Assembly (NCBI GenBank): GCA_015501585.1
Contig: JADNRY010000136.1
Location: 62,001 to 126,000 of the forward strand
Reading direction: 5' to 3'
DNA from: Rhodocollybia butyracea
Taxonomy: Eukaryota; Basidiomycota; Agaricomycetes; Agaricales; Omphalotaceae
Length of the DNA: 64,000 nt
Shown here: positions 43,265 to 54,605 of the stretch, piece after piece
How the letters are laid out: the number at the start of each line of letters is the position of its first letter
Position numbering within the stretch: the stretch's first letter is position 1
Translations under genes and position numbers: made by a program
The notes under the pieces: model-generated
What the model saw: the letters and a program-made list of their open reading frames with translations, nothing else
Database searches by the model: none
What the model was told of the DNA's origin: nothing

Positions 43265-43610
43265 TTTTCGGGCATGGTACGCGATAATCCCGTTCAGCTT
43301 TAAATAAAGCTTAAAGCTTAAATTGTGGGCGGCGCTAGCTTAGGCCAAGTCCGTTCTCTTCAAATCTGGACTCAATCGTGTTAGTGTGAAATTCTTTCGT
43401 TTTCTACACTCAAACTGGACCCGAAAGAACTGCTTTTTGCCGAGCGTTGAGCATCACCTGCAAGCTCATGTTAACCATCTTCCAGAATCTGCACTCACAC
43501 ACCCAGCTATTCTATTTGACGCTGTATTCCTCCAAGTTCCAGGCCTCTATATTATTCCTCCACGATCTCAACCTGATTTCCGCCTGATGCAATTTTTTAT
43601 TGCCGTGTAA
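43265..43610 (+). pseudogene. ATG13 upstream block and head-to-head remnant (copy c)
   Basis: AAGCTTAAATTGTGGGCGGC and neighbouring bases (to about 43345) are the reverse complement of the ATG13 upstream block. Beyond, a plus-strand frame reads LTHPAILFDAVFLQVPGLYI and stops at 43610, corresponding to copies a and b. Confidence 0.4.
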
Positions 43611-44593
43611 TAAAATTCTCCTCCTCTCCTCCTGGAAATGTCGATGAACATCCATACACATAAATCTAATCCGATGTCTTCCTACTATCACTCAAGCAAA
43701 TTCAGCTCTTCTCGCAAGATTACGCATGCCAGGGTGCACCTTATCATCCGAGGAACTTACATATTCTTCAGCTTCTGCTGGAGTAGGGAAGCCCAATACC
43801 ACTGAGCTTTAGACCTTTTCCACCGTCTTTCCAACTACTGAGTTTGTGAGATAAACGACGGGATAACTTCTAGTACTTCCTCCTCGCTTTTGTGGGCCGT
43901 GGATGGCACCAGGTCGATTTCTTGGGATTTCGCTCAGCGAGGGGACTTCTTCCATAACTTGCTGAGGTTTTCGTGTTTACGATGCTTTGATGGTGGCTCG
44001 CATGACCAAGCTGGAACAACTGTTGGTTAGAACATCCAAGGCATCTCCAGATCCTTGTGCACGCCCTGAGAGTCAGGCCCCCAGTCTTTAGTAAAGTCAG
44101 ATATTAGTAAGTAAGTGTCAACTAGGCCACGTACGAGCCGAATCAAAAGGTGCTTCATAATTTTCAGAGTACATTTCTGAAGTGATTAATTATTGCTGTT
44201 TTCTGGCGCCTGTTTGCACGATATCAAATTTGATCATGAGCGTGTTTCAAGCCCAAAATGAAAAAGCATGATAACTCGCTCAATTCTGCACCAAATCCTT
44301 TCGATTCTGGGTGCAAGAATGTAGCGATTTTATGTCATGGAATTGGAACATTGTATTTGCCAATCGTTTGGGGTTGGTTAGTTAATATTGAGCAACAGGG
44401 GGAGAGAGTGGGCGATGGAACAAGAAAGGCAAGAAAAAAGCGAGAGTCGGATGAAGGAAAGAGTGAATAGACTCAATTGATATCCTATGCTAAGGGGTAC
44501 ACGGAACTATTTACTTAATTAATGACATCGCCAGCGTATGAGGGCAACAAGCTACGGGTGCCACAGTTTAGCCGGGCGTATCATTCGGGGCAT
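43611..44593. other. Spacer without supported genes
   Basis: Nothing beyond short open frames. Confidence 0.4.
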
Positions 44594-45990
44594 TCACGAA
44601 GTTCCACTTGGTATAGCTCCCTACCCAATAGGGGGACCACCACTTGGTATGGCTCCTGACCCAATAGGGGGAGTCCCGCTTGGTGTAGCCCCTGACCCAA
44701 TAGGTGGAGTCCCACTTGGTGTAGCTCCCGACCCGATAGAGGGAGTCCCGCTTGGTGTAGCTCCCGATCCAATGGAAGGATCCCCACTTGGTGTAGCCCC
44801 CGATCCAATGGGGGGACCACCACTTGGTGTAGCTCCTGACCCAATGGAGGGAGTCCCGCTTGGTGTCAGCTCCCGATCCAATGGAAGGATCCCCACTTGG
44901 TGTTGGTAGTTGTAGACGGAGTCCCACTTGGTGTAGCCCCCGACCCAATAGGGGGACCACCACTTGGTATGGATGGGGCTGCAGTGGCGCTTGGTGTGGC
45001 TCCTAGGTTGCTTTTGACTGATTCTATACCAGCTGAAATATTCCGAATGATAACAACAAGCTGGTCAACGAGATGTTGTTTCTCGTTTTGGCAAAGTAAC
45101 AAGGCTTCTTCTGTCCTGCGGAAACTACAGTCAAGCTGGTGGCGCAGGTCCCAGTATGAGCTCTTGGACCGTAGGAGATGGGTGGCATGAAGGGACAGAC
45201 AAGAGTTTCGGGGGAAGTTGCGGGCAAATCATCGTGATTGTTGTCATGCTTGGGCTCGTCCGACTGGCCGCACATCTTTGTGGTGAGGGGTGCAATGTGC
45301 AAAGGGGCCCAGGGATGAGTTACACTACTGCCGGTTATTACAACGTCAACCCATTTACTATCGTCAAAGTCAACTTCTTGGAATCCTTTGGGCGGAAGAA
45401 TTGCGCCTGCGGTTACCCAGTGAGAGTCTGTGACGAAGTAGTCCTGCGACGAGTCAGAGTCATGAATGACACCTGTAAGGATGATCCCGGAAAGAATTTT
45501 AGTTGCATTTATGGCAATGATATTGGTTGACTGGGCGAGGGAACACTGTAAACATTCAAGTGATAGGCTCCTGAGCCCTGACTCTGGAATGCCGAGCTAT
45601 TTCCGATCTCAACTCCGTTGACCCAGACATTATAAGCATCGTCTCTGAAGGTAAATAAATGAGTACAATGTTTAGATGGGCATGAAACTATAACTTACGC
45701 AGCCAAAGCAAAGGTAACGCAGGTTGCCCGAGTGCTCCCTTCCTTAGAGAGTTTCTTCCGGAAAGCGCGCGCGCCTGAACTACCAGCTTCTCCAGTCCAA
45801 ATCCACGAAGCAGCCTCGAGTGAAAGGGGGGGATCTATAGCAGTCAAATGAGACTGAGTATCTACAAATGAACGTCATGGTCAAAATGTGAGTTATATAT
45901 GATATTCGGATATACAGACAGACTTGAGCATCGAAACTGCTGAGCACTCCAAGGAGGGTGAGCACAAGAAGGAGAGCTAAGATGTGATCA
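44594..45990 (-). CDS. Extracellular carbohydrate-binding-like protein with C-terminal 12-residue repeats
   Basis: Exons are only partly resolved. Reading on the minus strand, a hydrophobic start (LALLLVLTLLGVLSSFDAQ, about 45985-45930) is followed after an intron by TQSHLTAIDPPLSLEAASWI and GEAGSSGARAFRK. A further intron (GTAAGT...CAG, about 45699-45649) leads to DDAYNVWVNGVEIGNSSAFQ. The words NIIAINATKILSGIILTGVI, FVTDSHWV and FDDSKWVDVVI follow. D-D-x-(x)-V-W-V-N-G with a later D-D-S-x-W is the pattern of galactose-binding-like beta-sandwiches. One frame change near 45555 is unexplained. The C-terminal part has a helical word (LCQNEKQHLVDQLVVIIRNI), then repeats of SGATPSGTPPIG (44600-44960) ending at a TGA at 44594. 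Function beyond probable glycan binding is unknown. Confidence 0.45.
44600..44965 (-). repeat. 36-bp coding tandem repeat, about nine units
   Basis: The unit encodes SGATPSG(T/G/D)P(P/S)IG on the minus strand. The plus strand is also open for most of the array (VPLGVAPDPIGG). One unit has an extra base near 44866, and another near 44905 is rearranged (TTTNT), shifting the frame. Confidence 0.8.
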
Positions 45991-47300
45991 GTGAAAAATA
46001 GTTTTGGAAAAGAAAATATCTACATCTCGAGAGTGTCATACTGAGAAAAAGCCCAAAGCTGGTCGAGTTGGCTAAATATTTAGGAGGACATTATCTGTTT
46101 TTATTATTTTGCGCCATACCAGCTGTAATGAGCTGGTGATGAGTCGATTGAGGCGAGCTTTTCTGGTTACTGAGCTGTCAAGGTCCAAAGAATCATTCAA
46201 CTGAAATTATCTTATCTGGTTTGAAGGGTAAAACGGAATGGAACTTCAACTTCAAGCTTGGACACTTCCCCGGATATCGGCCAATATTGTCAAGTACCAA
46301 GTTTTTGTTACTGCTCTGCCAAGAGACTAAGTAAGTAAGTGGTCGAATTCTACCCTGTATACTTACTCTGAAAGGTGAAATGGAGCTGAAATCAGATAGA
46401 GCATCGATTTTGACAAGGCAGTGGAACAAATATGGTCCTCTGCAAAAGAATTGAACATCTCTACCGGTGAAAAAAACTTTGGCGGGTGTGGATCACAATT
46501 TTGCTGGTCCCTGTTGCCTGGAGTTCCCAGGACCTGAAAACGCAAAAATCATGTTTGTTTATAATGCATAATCATGTGTTAGACTCGAGTAAAAAGTGAA
46601 TATCAAAGAGAATGTGTGATGAATGAATGGGTGGAAGTTCTCCCATGGTGAGTCCCTCAGTAGTAGAAACATATGCAAGGTCATATAATCGACTAGCTAC
46701 AGTCAAAGCCAACGAGATACTCACCCTCTACAGATTTGGTAAGCTAAATAGGCGTATGCCACAAAGTCACCCAACTCAGCAATGATGACCATATCTGATG
46801 TCAATCATCAAGAAAAAGGTCAAGAAGCATTGTTATATCTCCAGATCTTGATCTATATCATCAAGGGTGTCCGCGTTCATCTGTAAGTTCCAAAAGGAGG
46901 ATCACTGAGGATGAGGTCGAGGTCCTGGAACTCCGAAGGCAAGTTCCATAGACTAAGGTTCCATCTGTGTGTCCACCTTACCAGGAGCACGGGTATCTCT
47001 ATTATCTCAAACAAGGACAGCTGCAATTGTCGCTACACAGGGCTTCAATTTTGTCCCCTCTTTAAATACTCATATACTTGTTGCCAGCCACAAAGACGAA
47101 ATAAAGGGTCGACAAATATGTCATGTTGGAAAATATTACAATGCAGGAAGCGGATGCAAGGCGTTACCTGGCCATGGGCTACTTGCACAGTGATCAAACA
47201 GTGGTACCGGATGTCAAGTTAAGCACGAAAGTCTGAAGCATCTTGTAAACGTGAGGCTGTGACGAGCATGGACATGAGACTAATGAATCTGTGAAACAGC
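45991..47300. other. Gene-poor region with repeat fragments
   Basis: No convincing gene. The phrase GGTCCTGGAACTCCGAAG occurs at 46921 and again at 47582, and related forms near 46515 and (inverted) near 49645, indicating scattered pieces of one repeat. Confidence 0.4.
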
Positions 47301-47309
47301 TGAAAATCT

Positions 47310-47620
47310 GTCGCTGCAAACGCGAGGCAGCAAGGAGCATGGATATGTGAGGGACAGATAATATTTTCTCAGTATAGAATTTGAATATACAACGAAGATG
47401 ATCTTCTAATGGCACAACTTTTTCAATTCTAAATTACAATCCTAGGTTGACAGTGTGCACTATGGAACATGGAACTTGTCTCAATCCAAATGTATGTGTA
47501 ACGAGTCTCCCTAGGGAAGAGTATCAGCAGGTTCCTTTGTTTGCAATCTGATCTGGTGCCTTCAGAGGGGGCTCACATGAGGTCCTGGAACTCCGAAGAC
47601 AAACTACATTTACTTTTCAT
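47310..47620 (+). repeat. Left arm of a dispersed inverted repeat
   Basis: About 300 bp here match the reverse complement of 49600-49935. Aligned words include GAGCATGGATATGTG, AATATTTTCTCAGTATAGAA and CATGAGGTCCTGGAACTCCG. The arms differ by many substitutions and several indels. Confidence 0.7.
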
Positions 47621-48029
47621 CTGCGATATCTGTTATATACCTTCTACTTACGAGGACCCCAGGTTTAATTCTACCGGGAAGAGCTCCCAAATGTGCCATA
47701 GTGAGCAAAGTCTTCCCCCCTCAAAAATCTCTTTCCTAAAGATCTTGTAGCCAAGCCCACTTCGAGTCCTCAAAATATTCACGGGGATCGTGAGCTGACT
47801 CAATGACTTTTGTGGTAAGATGGACTTTCTACACTGCGAAGATATCACCAGTCTCCTTCTGTAACTTGAACTGAAGAAGGTCAAGCGACGAGGAGATCAT
47901 TGACAAGTGATGTATTCCTGAGCCAGGCGGCTCCAAGTAGTTAACACACGGCGTAAACAGGGCCCCCACCCTTTAAAAGTAGTGGAGTGTACCTCTTCGA
48001 TTCATGTTTATACATTTTTCATGGTTCAA

Positions 48030-48230
48030 ATCTGAAGCGCCTTTGTTCGTCCACGGTGGTGCAAGTAAGCTGTCTTTGTAAAATATTCGAGGCAGGTTCG
48101 GCAGTGCTCCTCGTAAGTTTGATACATTCAACAGATATCGCAGATGGAAAGTAAATAGAGCTTGCTTCGGAGGTCCAGGACTCCATGCGAACCCTCTTTT
48201 AAGGCACCAGGTAAGCATGAGAACCACCGT
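48030..48230 (-). repeat. Third partial copy of the same repeat
   Basis: Words such as AAGCGCCTTTGTTCG and AAAGTAAATAGAGCTTGCTT with TCGGAGGTCCAGGACTCCAT (48168-48187) resemble the arm at 49620-49690. Confidence 0.4.
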
Positions 48231-48605
48231 ATTTCATCCTGATGATGCTACTTGTGGAACTTGAAGATGAATGCAGACTCAGTTGTTGCTCAGGAGTGTA
48301 CGATTTCATTCAAAGTGTAATGCTAGGTACGAATAATAAACATCGGAGATATTTCAGCAATAAGCACTGGCAGCATGAAATTCGAGAGAGACAGCTATTA
48401 TTTTCACACCAAAGAATTACGACCAACCTTGAAGGAGAGCTATCTTCTGCCATGAGCTAAACGTAGAGAGAGAGACCCCTGAACTTCCACTGTTGCCCCA
48501 TATCTAGTTTACATTGGAATCCAAATGTGGCGCTGTTCAGTTGATTATGGGTTTTGGATGCAGGCTCTTCCATTATCCATAGATATAGGAGATAATGTAA
48601 GAGCT

Positions 48606-48762
48606 AACGAAGTACGCAGTAAGCTACAGCTCAGAGATAAGAGAACACTCTTTATTGATAAATACCTAACGAAGTACGTAGTAAGCTACAGCTATGGACC
48701 TCGTCAGTAAAAGTAAGTATAAAGGAAGTAAGTAGCTCACCTCAGAGATAAGAGAACACTCT
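48606..48762 (+). repeat. Short interleaved direct repeats
   Basis: AACGAAGTACGYAGTAAGCT plus ACAGCT occurs at 48606-48631 and 48668-48693. CTCAGAGATAAGAGAACACT plus CT occurs at 48630-48651 and 48741-48762. Confidence 0.75.
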
Positions 48763-49599
48763 GAGGGAGCCGATACAAATATAAGTAAAAGATACGCGGC
48801 CTCCGCAGGCGGTGCGGAAATACGAATAGGCTATGAAACAAGGTACAAACATATAATAGTGCATGTTTAAGGATAGGATCAAGAAATATACCGCAGGATG
48901 AGAGTAATGGCCCGAAATACCTAGTCCGGCACTCGAAAGTCCAATCCTATGATCAATCCCAATGATGTCACTGCATTTATGGAAAATCGCGTGACGTCAT
49001 AAGAATCAATTCCAACAGATAATTGATAATTATAGAAGCAGGCAGCACTTCCTTGCTCACCCGGGACTCAGAACTCTCCTTCAACTCCTTCGTGTGGATA
49101 TCTGTCCCCGCCAATATTCTATTCAGTTGAGACATTCATCCTTGCGGCGAGCCAATGGCGGACCATATTTGTCCCATTCTCTTGTCAAGATCTACTTAAC
49201 GGTCTAGCTCTAGACTCCAGTTCCATTTCATCTTTCAGACCTGAGACTAGGGTCTAGTCAACTAATCTCTTGGCAGTGCAGTAATCGAAACTTGACATTA
49301 TCGATTGGCATCCTGTTCTTGACTGAAATAATAAATATGCGCGTATGGATGTCGGAAACTTGAAAAGGCGCTCATAAGCGCATAATCGCCATAATTCAAA
49401 GAGCCGTTTATAAACCCGAGGTTTATAACTATGGCTTAAAATTATGGGTTTATGGGGTTTGTAACCTGGTTACAATGGCTGATAAGCGAAATTAATGCCA
49501 TAAACCCATAATATTAAGTAATAGTTATAAGCCTTTTTCATTTTTCCGACAGAAGAAGTCTTGTTCTTTTGCCAAAACGAGAAATAACATCTCATTATG

Positions 49600-49935
49600 G
49601 AACATAACCAACATGCCGTATCGAAGCTGGAAAGTCACCGGAGCTTGCCTTCGGAGTTCTAGGACCTCATGCGAGCCACTTCCTAAGGCACCGAATCGGA
49701 CCGGAAACAAACGAACCTCAGAACTTGCTGATAGTCTCTCATAGACAGACTCGTTACATAGTACTTTACACTAGTTCAGATGGATTGAGACAGGTTCCAT
49801 GTTCATGAGTGCACGCAGTCAAAAGTAGAACTATAACTAACAAAGTTGTGCTAGAAGAGCTTGGTTGTCTAATAAGATTCTATACTGAGAAAATATTACC
49901 TGTCTCCCACATATCCATGCTCTTCGCTGCCTCAC
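49600..49935 (-). repeat. Right arm of the dispersed inverted repeat
   Basis: Reverse complement of 47310-47620. The 2-kb interval between the arms has no gene I can identify. Confidence 0.7.
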
Positions 49936-50164
49936 GTTTGTAATGGGCCTCAAAATTTTCGTGCCTATCTTGACGTTGTTAACATGAGTTATGGAAGTTG
50001 AGACGGAGTTGATCCCTCGAAGCTATGGCACGAGCGAACATTGCTATCACTGTCAAAAATGTCCTCCGTGTACAGAATCAGTGTCCAATGCATAGCGAGG
50101 TGGTACAAGGAGCAAGATGTCACCTTATCGTCTCTTTGGGTGCCACCTGCATCCAGCAGTATCA

Positions 50165-50171
50165 TATAAAA
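50165..50171 (+). promoter_or_regulatory. TATA box of the 644-aa gene
   Basis: TATAAAA, 58 bp before the donor of a probable 5' UTR intron (GTAAGT at 50223 to CAG at 50280). Confidence 0.4.
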
Positions 50172-50288
50172 TCAATCTCGTTCTTTTCGACATCCCATCG
50201 CACTTCTCTCCTCGGCATACATGTAAGTGGCTTACCCAGACTCCCTTGAGGCTCTGCTGATCACCATGTCCTCCCAACAGTGTGCATA

Positions 50289-52223
50289 ATGCTTATTTAC
50301 CGTGGCAAGCTCGACTTTGACTCTGGCCATGTGGCCAAGAACGAGGGCATCACCGTTGTCTTCCCCCTTCAGTTCGGTATCGGCGACCCAGCCTACACCA
50401 TCTGGCAGTGGACGAAGGCTTCTGACGGGGCCTCGAAAGTGAACTGCTTCAATAACGGCTTCGTCAACTCGCTCACTGTCCTCGAGAAATCGACAAAGAT
50501 TGGGTGGTGTGAAAACGAGCTGTACTCATTCTCTGGCACCATTTCCAAGGGCTCTAACGGCTATCGACAAATCAGTGTCACCATGCACCAGAACGACTAC
50601 GCCGGAGCCACGACTGAACTTCATCTTGTCTACGAATCCCAACCGGAACACACTGTCACGCCCCGTATCTACATTGGCAAGCTGGCAAGCTTGGGTAGCC
50701 ACGCCGACAACGAACTCATGGTTGTTGTTGCGCCCATCGGCATGGGCGATGGCAGCCCGATTTGCGCGTTCTGGCAGTGGAGCGAGGGAGATGGCAACAA
50801 TAGCGACGCTGTTACATGCATCTCCAAACAGAAGAACCTGGACAGCATTGGCGAATCGTTCACTTTTTATGCAGGTGCTGACAGCTACTATACATTTGAC
50901 TGTACAGTCAACGACACGACGTCGCAGCTCACATACACGATGTCGAGTCCCAAGCCTGAGTCGACTGGTTTGCTGACGTTGGGGCTGCAGAAGCTGACCA
51001 CTAGCAAACCTTTAATCCCCTGGGGTATTAGCAGCACGTCAACTGTAGACAATCAGACATCTGATATCTTGATCTGCTCTCTCAAAAATTCGGGGACTGA
51101 TTTGGTGGATAACGTGCTAACCTCTCTCTCCCTGGTGTTGGGAGGGGCCGGTGTGATTGCTGCGGCGGCCGGAGTTACATTTACAGGCCCTGTTGGGGCT
51201 GCTGTTACCACAGCTATTGGGGTGTTTCTTGCAGACGTCGGTTTTTACGCTGCTGTTGGGGGTGCGGTGCACCTTTGGAACAACCGCGGCGAGGAAACCT
51301 TGATGGTGATGCTTCCTGGTGACAAATTTACTCGGGAGTCGTCCGGAAGCCTCTCCTCGGACAACGATCTTCGCGTCATGGCAATCCGTGTCACCGGTAA
51401 CCGCCTGGTCATCTCCACTGGAATCAAGGAAAATCTGGGCAATAACACTTGGAAGCTTGTAGGGAAGATGCCCGGGCTATCGTTCAAAGACCTCCTTGTG
51501 CTGAATCTGCCGGATAAGAAGCGCACCATGATTGGCTACAGAAATATTCATATCAGGGGCCTCAAGATGTACTTTCAGGATATCAGTAAGTCAAAAGACT
51601 TTACCCAGATGGAGGACAAGGAGATTCCAAACACCCTCGTATCGTACGATAAATCTGCGATGAAGGCATACACCTGGGGAACGCTTGACGAATATTATGC
51701 CACAGTTAAGAAGGCTAAGCCTAAAAATTATTTTTGGACTTATGACCCAAACTACGGTATTACATTCGCTCAGAGTAGTGTCCGAGTCACTGCAAGTAGT
51801 ATTTGCGCCGTCGTCTCCTCGACCCCTCTCGGTGAGGATGGCACGAAGTTTATAATCCAATTCAAGAACTGTAACCTGGAAGGTACGTCCCTAGTAACAC
51901 ATATCCGATTTGAAGCTAAAGTGGGTTCCCCAACAGGAGGGATCAACTATAAAGATATGGGAAAGTACGAGAATGCGAAGGAAGTCATGGCAAAGATTGA
52001 AGCAGACGTGGCACGGAATGAAGCAAACGGGTGGACACAATTCTTCGCATACTTCTGGCAATACAATGAATCAAGTCAGACCGGAACTCTAGCTGGATAT
52101 ATGGCACAAAACAGTGGCACGCCAGATACGAGCACGCGTTTCACCTATTCGCTGAATCCCAACAACTCCGTCTTCTTTGTTGCTCCGGCCAGTAGCCCGA
52201 CGATGTGTATTGTGGAAGATTGA
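50289..52223 (+). CDS. Unrecognised 644-aa protein with WQW/WQY motifs
   Basis: A single uninterrupted exon. I start at the ATG at 50289, nine bases after the acceptor of a likely leader intron (50223-50280); the frame upstream has only GTG. No named family comes to mind. The aromatic word (I/F)WQ(W/Y) appears three times: about residue 37 (TIWQWTK), 160 (AFWQWSEGDGNN) and 590 (AYFWQYNE), each after a hydrophobic strand (FPLQFGIGDPAY; VVVAPIGMGDGSP), suggesting repeated beta-rich modules. Residues about 281-330 are a Gly/Ala-rich hydrophobic stretch (LVLGGAGVIAAAAGVTFTGP, then AVTTAIGVFLADVGFYAAVG), long enough for a membrane hairpin. There is no signal peptide. Base composition and codon use are more GC-rich than the flanks. 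A 3' fragment of a paralogue lies at 30.3 kb. Confidence 0.7.
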   Translation: MLIYRGKLDFDSGHVAKNEGITVVFPLQFGIGDPAYTIWQWTKASDGASKVNCFNNGFVNSLTVLEKSTKIGWCENELYSFSGTISKGSNGYRQISVTMHQNDYAGATTELHLVYESQPEHTVTPRIYIGKLASLGSHADNELMVVVAPIGMGDGSPICAFWQWSEGDGNNSDAVTCISKQKNLDSIGESFTFYAGADSYYTFDCTVNDTTSQLTYTMSSPKPESTGLLTLGLQKLTTSKPLIPWGISSTSTVDNQTSDILICSLKNSGTDLVDNVLTSLSLVLGGAGVIAAAAGVTFTGPVGAAVTTAIGVFLADVGFYAAVGGAVHLWNNRGEETLMVMLPGDKFTRESSGSLSSDNDLRVMAIRVTGNRLVISTGIKENLGNNTWKLVGKMPGLSFKDLLVLNLPDKKRTMIGYRNIHIRGLKMYFQDISKSKDFTQMEDKEIPNTLVSYDKSAMKAYTWGTLDEYYATVKKAKPKNYFWTYDPNYGITFAQSSVRVTASSICAVVSSTPLGEDGTKFIIQFKNCNLEGTSLVTHIRFEAKVGSPTGGINYKDMGKYENAKEVMAKIEADVARNEANGWTQFFAYFWQYNESSQTGTLAGYMAQNSGTPDTSTRFTYSLNPNNSVFFVAPASSPTMCIVED

Positions 52224-53699
52224 ATGATCATGTACTCTATGTATCTCAGCTCAGTAGACTCTGATATTCTTTCTCAGTCAAGTAGGAGCAGATTTGCAGT
52301 TGGAGACTCCTTGTACCGATATCTCTTAGTGATATGTAATAAGATAGGCCCCGATATGATTATGTTTACAAGTTACACCGGAATCCAGTGAAAGGCAAAC
52401 TTGCGAATCAAGATACATCTACCTTGCCACGCCAAACTTTTTTCGTGGCTCTCTCATCCTTCTTAAACTACTCATCTTAATTCATTGAACTTGACAAGCC
52501 ATGAATGTGCTTTGTTCCTACGCTCCCCCGGACTTGATTTCTCTTCCCGCTAGCACATATAGCATGCTTAATATTTAATATCCACACTGTGTGTTCTACG
52601 GACGTGAGTGGTTTCAGTTGCCTGCGCATTCAAACAATTCCCGCCTCTCTTTCTTGTACATATGACGTAACATCCGTATATCGCCAAACTGTACCGATGT
52701 TCCAGACGGGGATGGCGCAAGAGGAAGCAAAGTAGGCCTGTCACAGTCCCCTCTATGAGGTTGAAACGTTGACGGCTTAAGCGCTTAAACGAGAAACCTA
52801 AGGTATCGATCAAGTGGCCAATGAACTGAGGGAATCGTGTCCTTGGGTGCATGCGGCAGACGTCCATTATATCGGCGGGAACGGGGTTTGGAAGAGAGGA
52901 TGGATTTATTTTGTATCGCGCACCATGCCTGGACTCGGAAAAAGAACGGTGCTCGTTCGGCCCGGCAAAGAAAAGCCTTGCGTCTATTTTGGTGCCAGCT
53001 GAAGCTACGTACACTTGTGTACGGCTAGCCTAAGCGTAAGATAAGGCAAGCCACGGCCAGCAGAAGACACGGAGTCACTCACTTGTTCGGTCCGCACGGT
53101 GCGGTAGAATAAGCGCAGTGACGCGTGCGCTTGAGAGAGTTTATCTCTCTCGTTGCTGCACTCATGCCGTAGGTTGCTACGGTCCTCTTTCCTTCGCTCA
53201 GACTCTTTGTAGTCTTCTCAATCATATCTTATGGTTTTTAATGCTATTCTTTCATCTCCTATGGCCATAAAGATTGAGACATCTTCCAAATGGATACCAG
53301 TGTAGCAACTCCGCTAAAGACTTGAATATGGGCAGTATTTACTTGTGAGATCTATGAACCCATATCCCTTGTCCTTTCTCGCTCCTTCAACCTAGTTGAA
53401 CCGCTTTGGGTTTTAGTACCAGTTGTACTTTCAGATCCTCCTACAATTCTCCTACATTGACTGTCATCCTTAGTCTACAGCAGAGGATCTGTTTGTGTTA
53501 TTTAGTTTCATATTCAAACTTTACTTGTCAGTCTGAATGTCTGGGTGGCCTTTTTGGCTGGCCACCTCTCATTGGCTGGATTAGCTAGCCTGGGTTAGTT
53601 GTAATCCAGTCAATTACCTCTCGCTCTGTTCAGCTCTTCTGGGCCATCTAGACTTCTCACTGGCTTAGTTTCTCTTCTTTCATTTGGACAGGGTGTCCC
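52224..53699. other. Downstream region without supported genes
   Basis: The first 150 bp correspond to the 3' flank shared with 30.4 kb. A small frame at 52814-53002 is too short and unsupported to call. Confidence 0.4.
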
Positions 53700-53960
53700 C
53701 TCTTTTCTCGCTGCTGGGCTTCGCATACCCAGCAGTCACCTCAACCTATGCCACCTCTTGTTGTCAGGTTCTTTGAGACTCAATCAGCCACCTCTCTTCG
53801 TTGTTGAGCTCTCTTAGACCTGTTCAGCCATCCCTCCTCATTGTTGAGCTTCGCTAACTCTTCAGTCGCCTTATATGCTACCTCTCACTGTTGGGCTTTG
53901 CATACCCTTCAGTCACCTTGTTTATTATGCCTCCTCTTGCCATCGGGTCTTCTGAAACTC
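53700..53960 (+). repeat. Degenerate pyrimidine-rich tandem repeats
   Basis: Five or so imperfect units of 40-65 bp share CAGYCACCTCTC, TGTTGRGCTT and ACYCTTCAGTCRCC-type words. The strand is strongly C/T-biased from about 53130 to 54480. Confidence 0.5.
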
Positions 53961-54605
53961 ATTTGGCCAACTTTCTTTGCTAGATTTTGTCCAGTATACC
54001 TTTGCTTCCATTCCTTCTGGACTTCATTTGTCCATGCCTCTTGTACTTGTGTCAACTGAATTTACTACATTCAGTGGGCACTGATACTGACAAACTCTTT
54101 TCATTAGGACTTCATCTAGTAACCTTGTTATAGATTTCTCCACTTCAGGAGGGAGCCTGGTAGCCTCAATCAGCAGTCATCTTCTCAGATTACTCTCAAT
54201 TTTGCTACTAGCTTACTGCCTTCCGCAAGTCTCCTTTGGTGGTGTTTCGGTCACCTTCGGATTTGTCCCTCAAGCGAGCGTTGCTCTTGGGAGCCTTGCT
54301 CCTTTTGGTGTGTTCGGGTCTTATCCTCATGCTTCCTTACAGCTGATGTAGGCCGGCCTGTCTCACCTTGTGTACTGGAATTGGCTGACACTGTTCCACG
54401 CCTTCTGGACTTTGTGCGCGCCAATTTCATTCGCAAACATACTTTACCTTCTTCCTTCCATTTCTCCTTCCTTCCGTTTCTCCTTATGAAAGCTACGAGC
54501 CTACGCGTATGTTTACTACTGCGTCTGGGTTCACAAGCTTAGATTTTTATTATATCTTCTTGGCACCCGTGTCGTATGCTAGTACTTGCCTTATCAATCG
54601 CGCCC

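Noticed and set aside
44538..44909. Plus-strand VPLGVAPDPIGG repeat protein
   Set aside because: The minus strand joins the same array to an upstream globular domain and a proper stop; the plus-strand frame has no such context.
45156..45530. Plus-strand cysteine-rich protein with a transmembrane-like stretch
   Set aside because: It is antisense to the galactose-binding-like exon, which has recognisable conserved words and a splice site.
52814..53033. Three overlapping plus-strand small frames, possible small secreted protein
   Set aside because: No consistent splice signals, signal peptide or homologous words, and three frames are open by chance in the same stretch.
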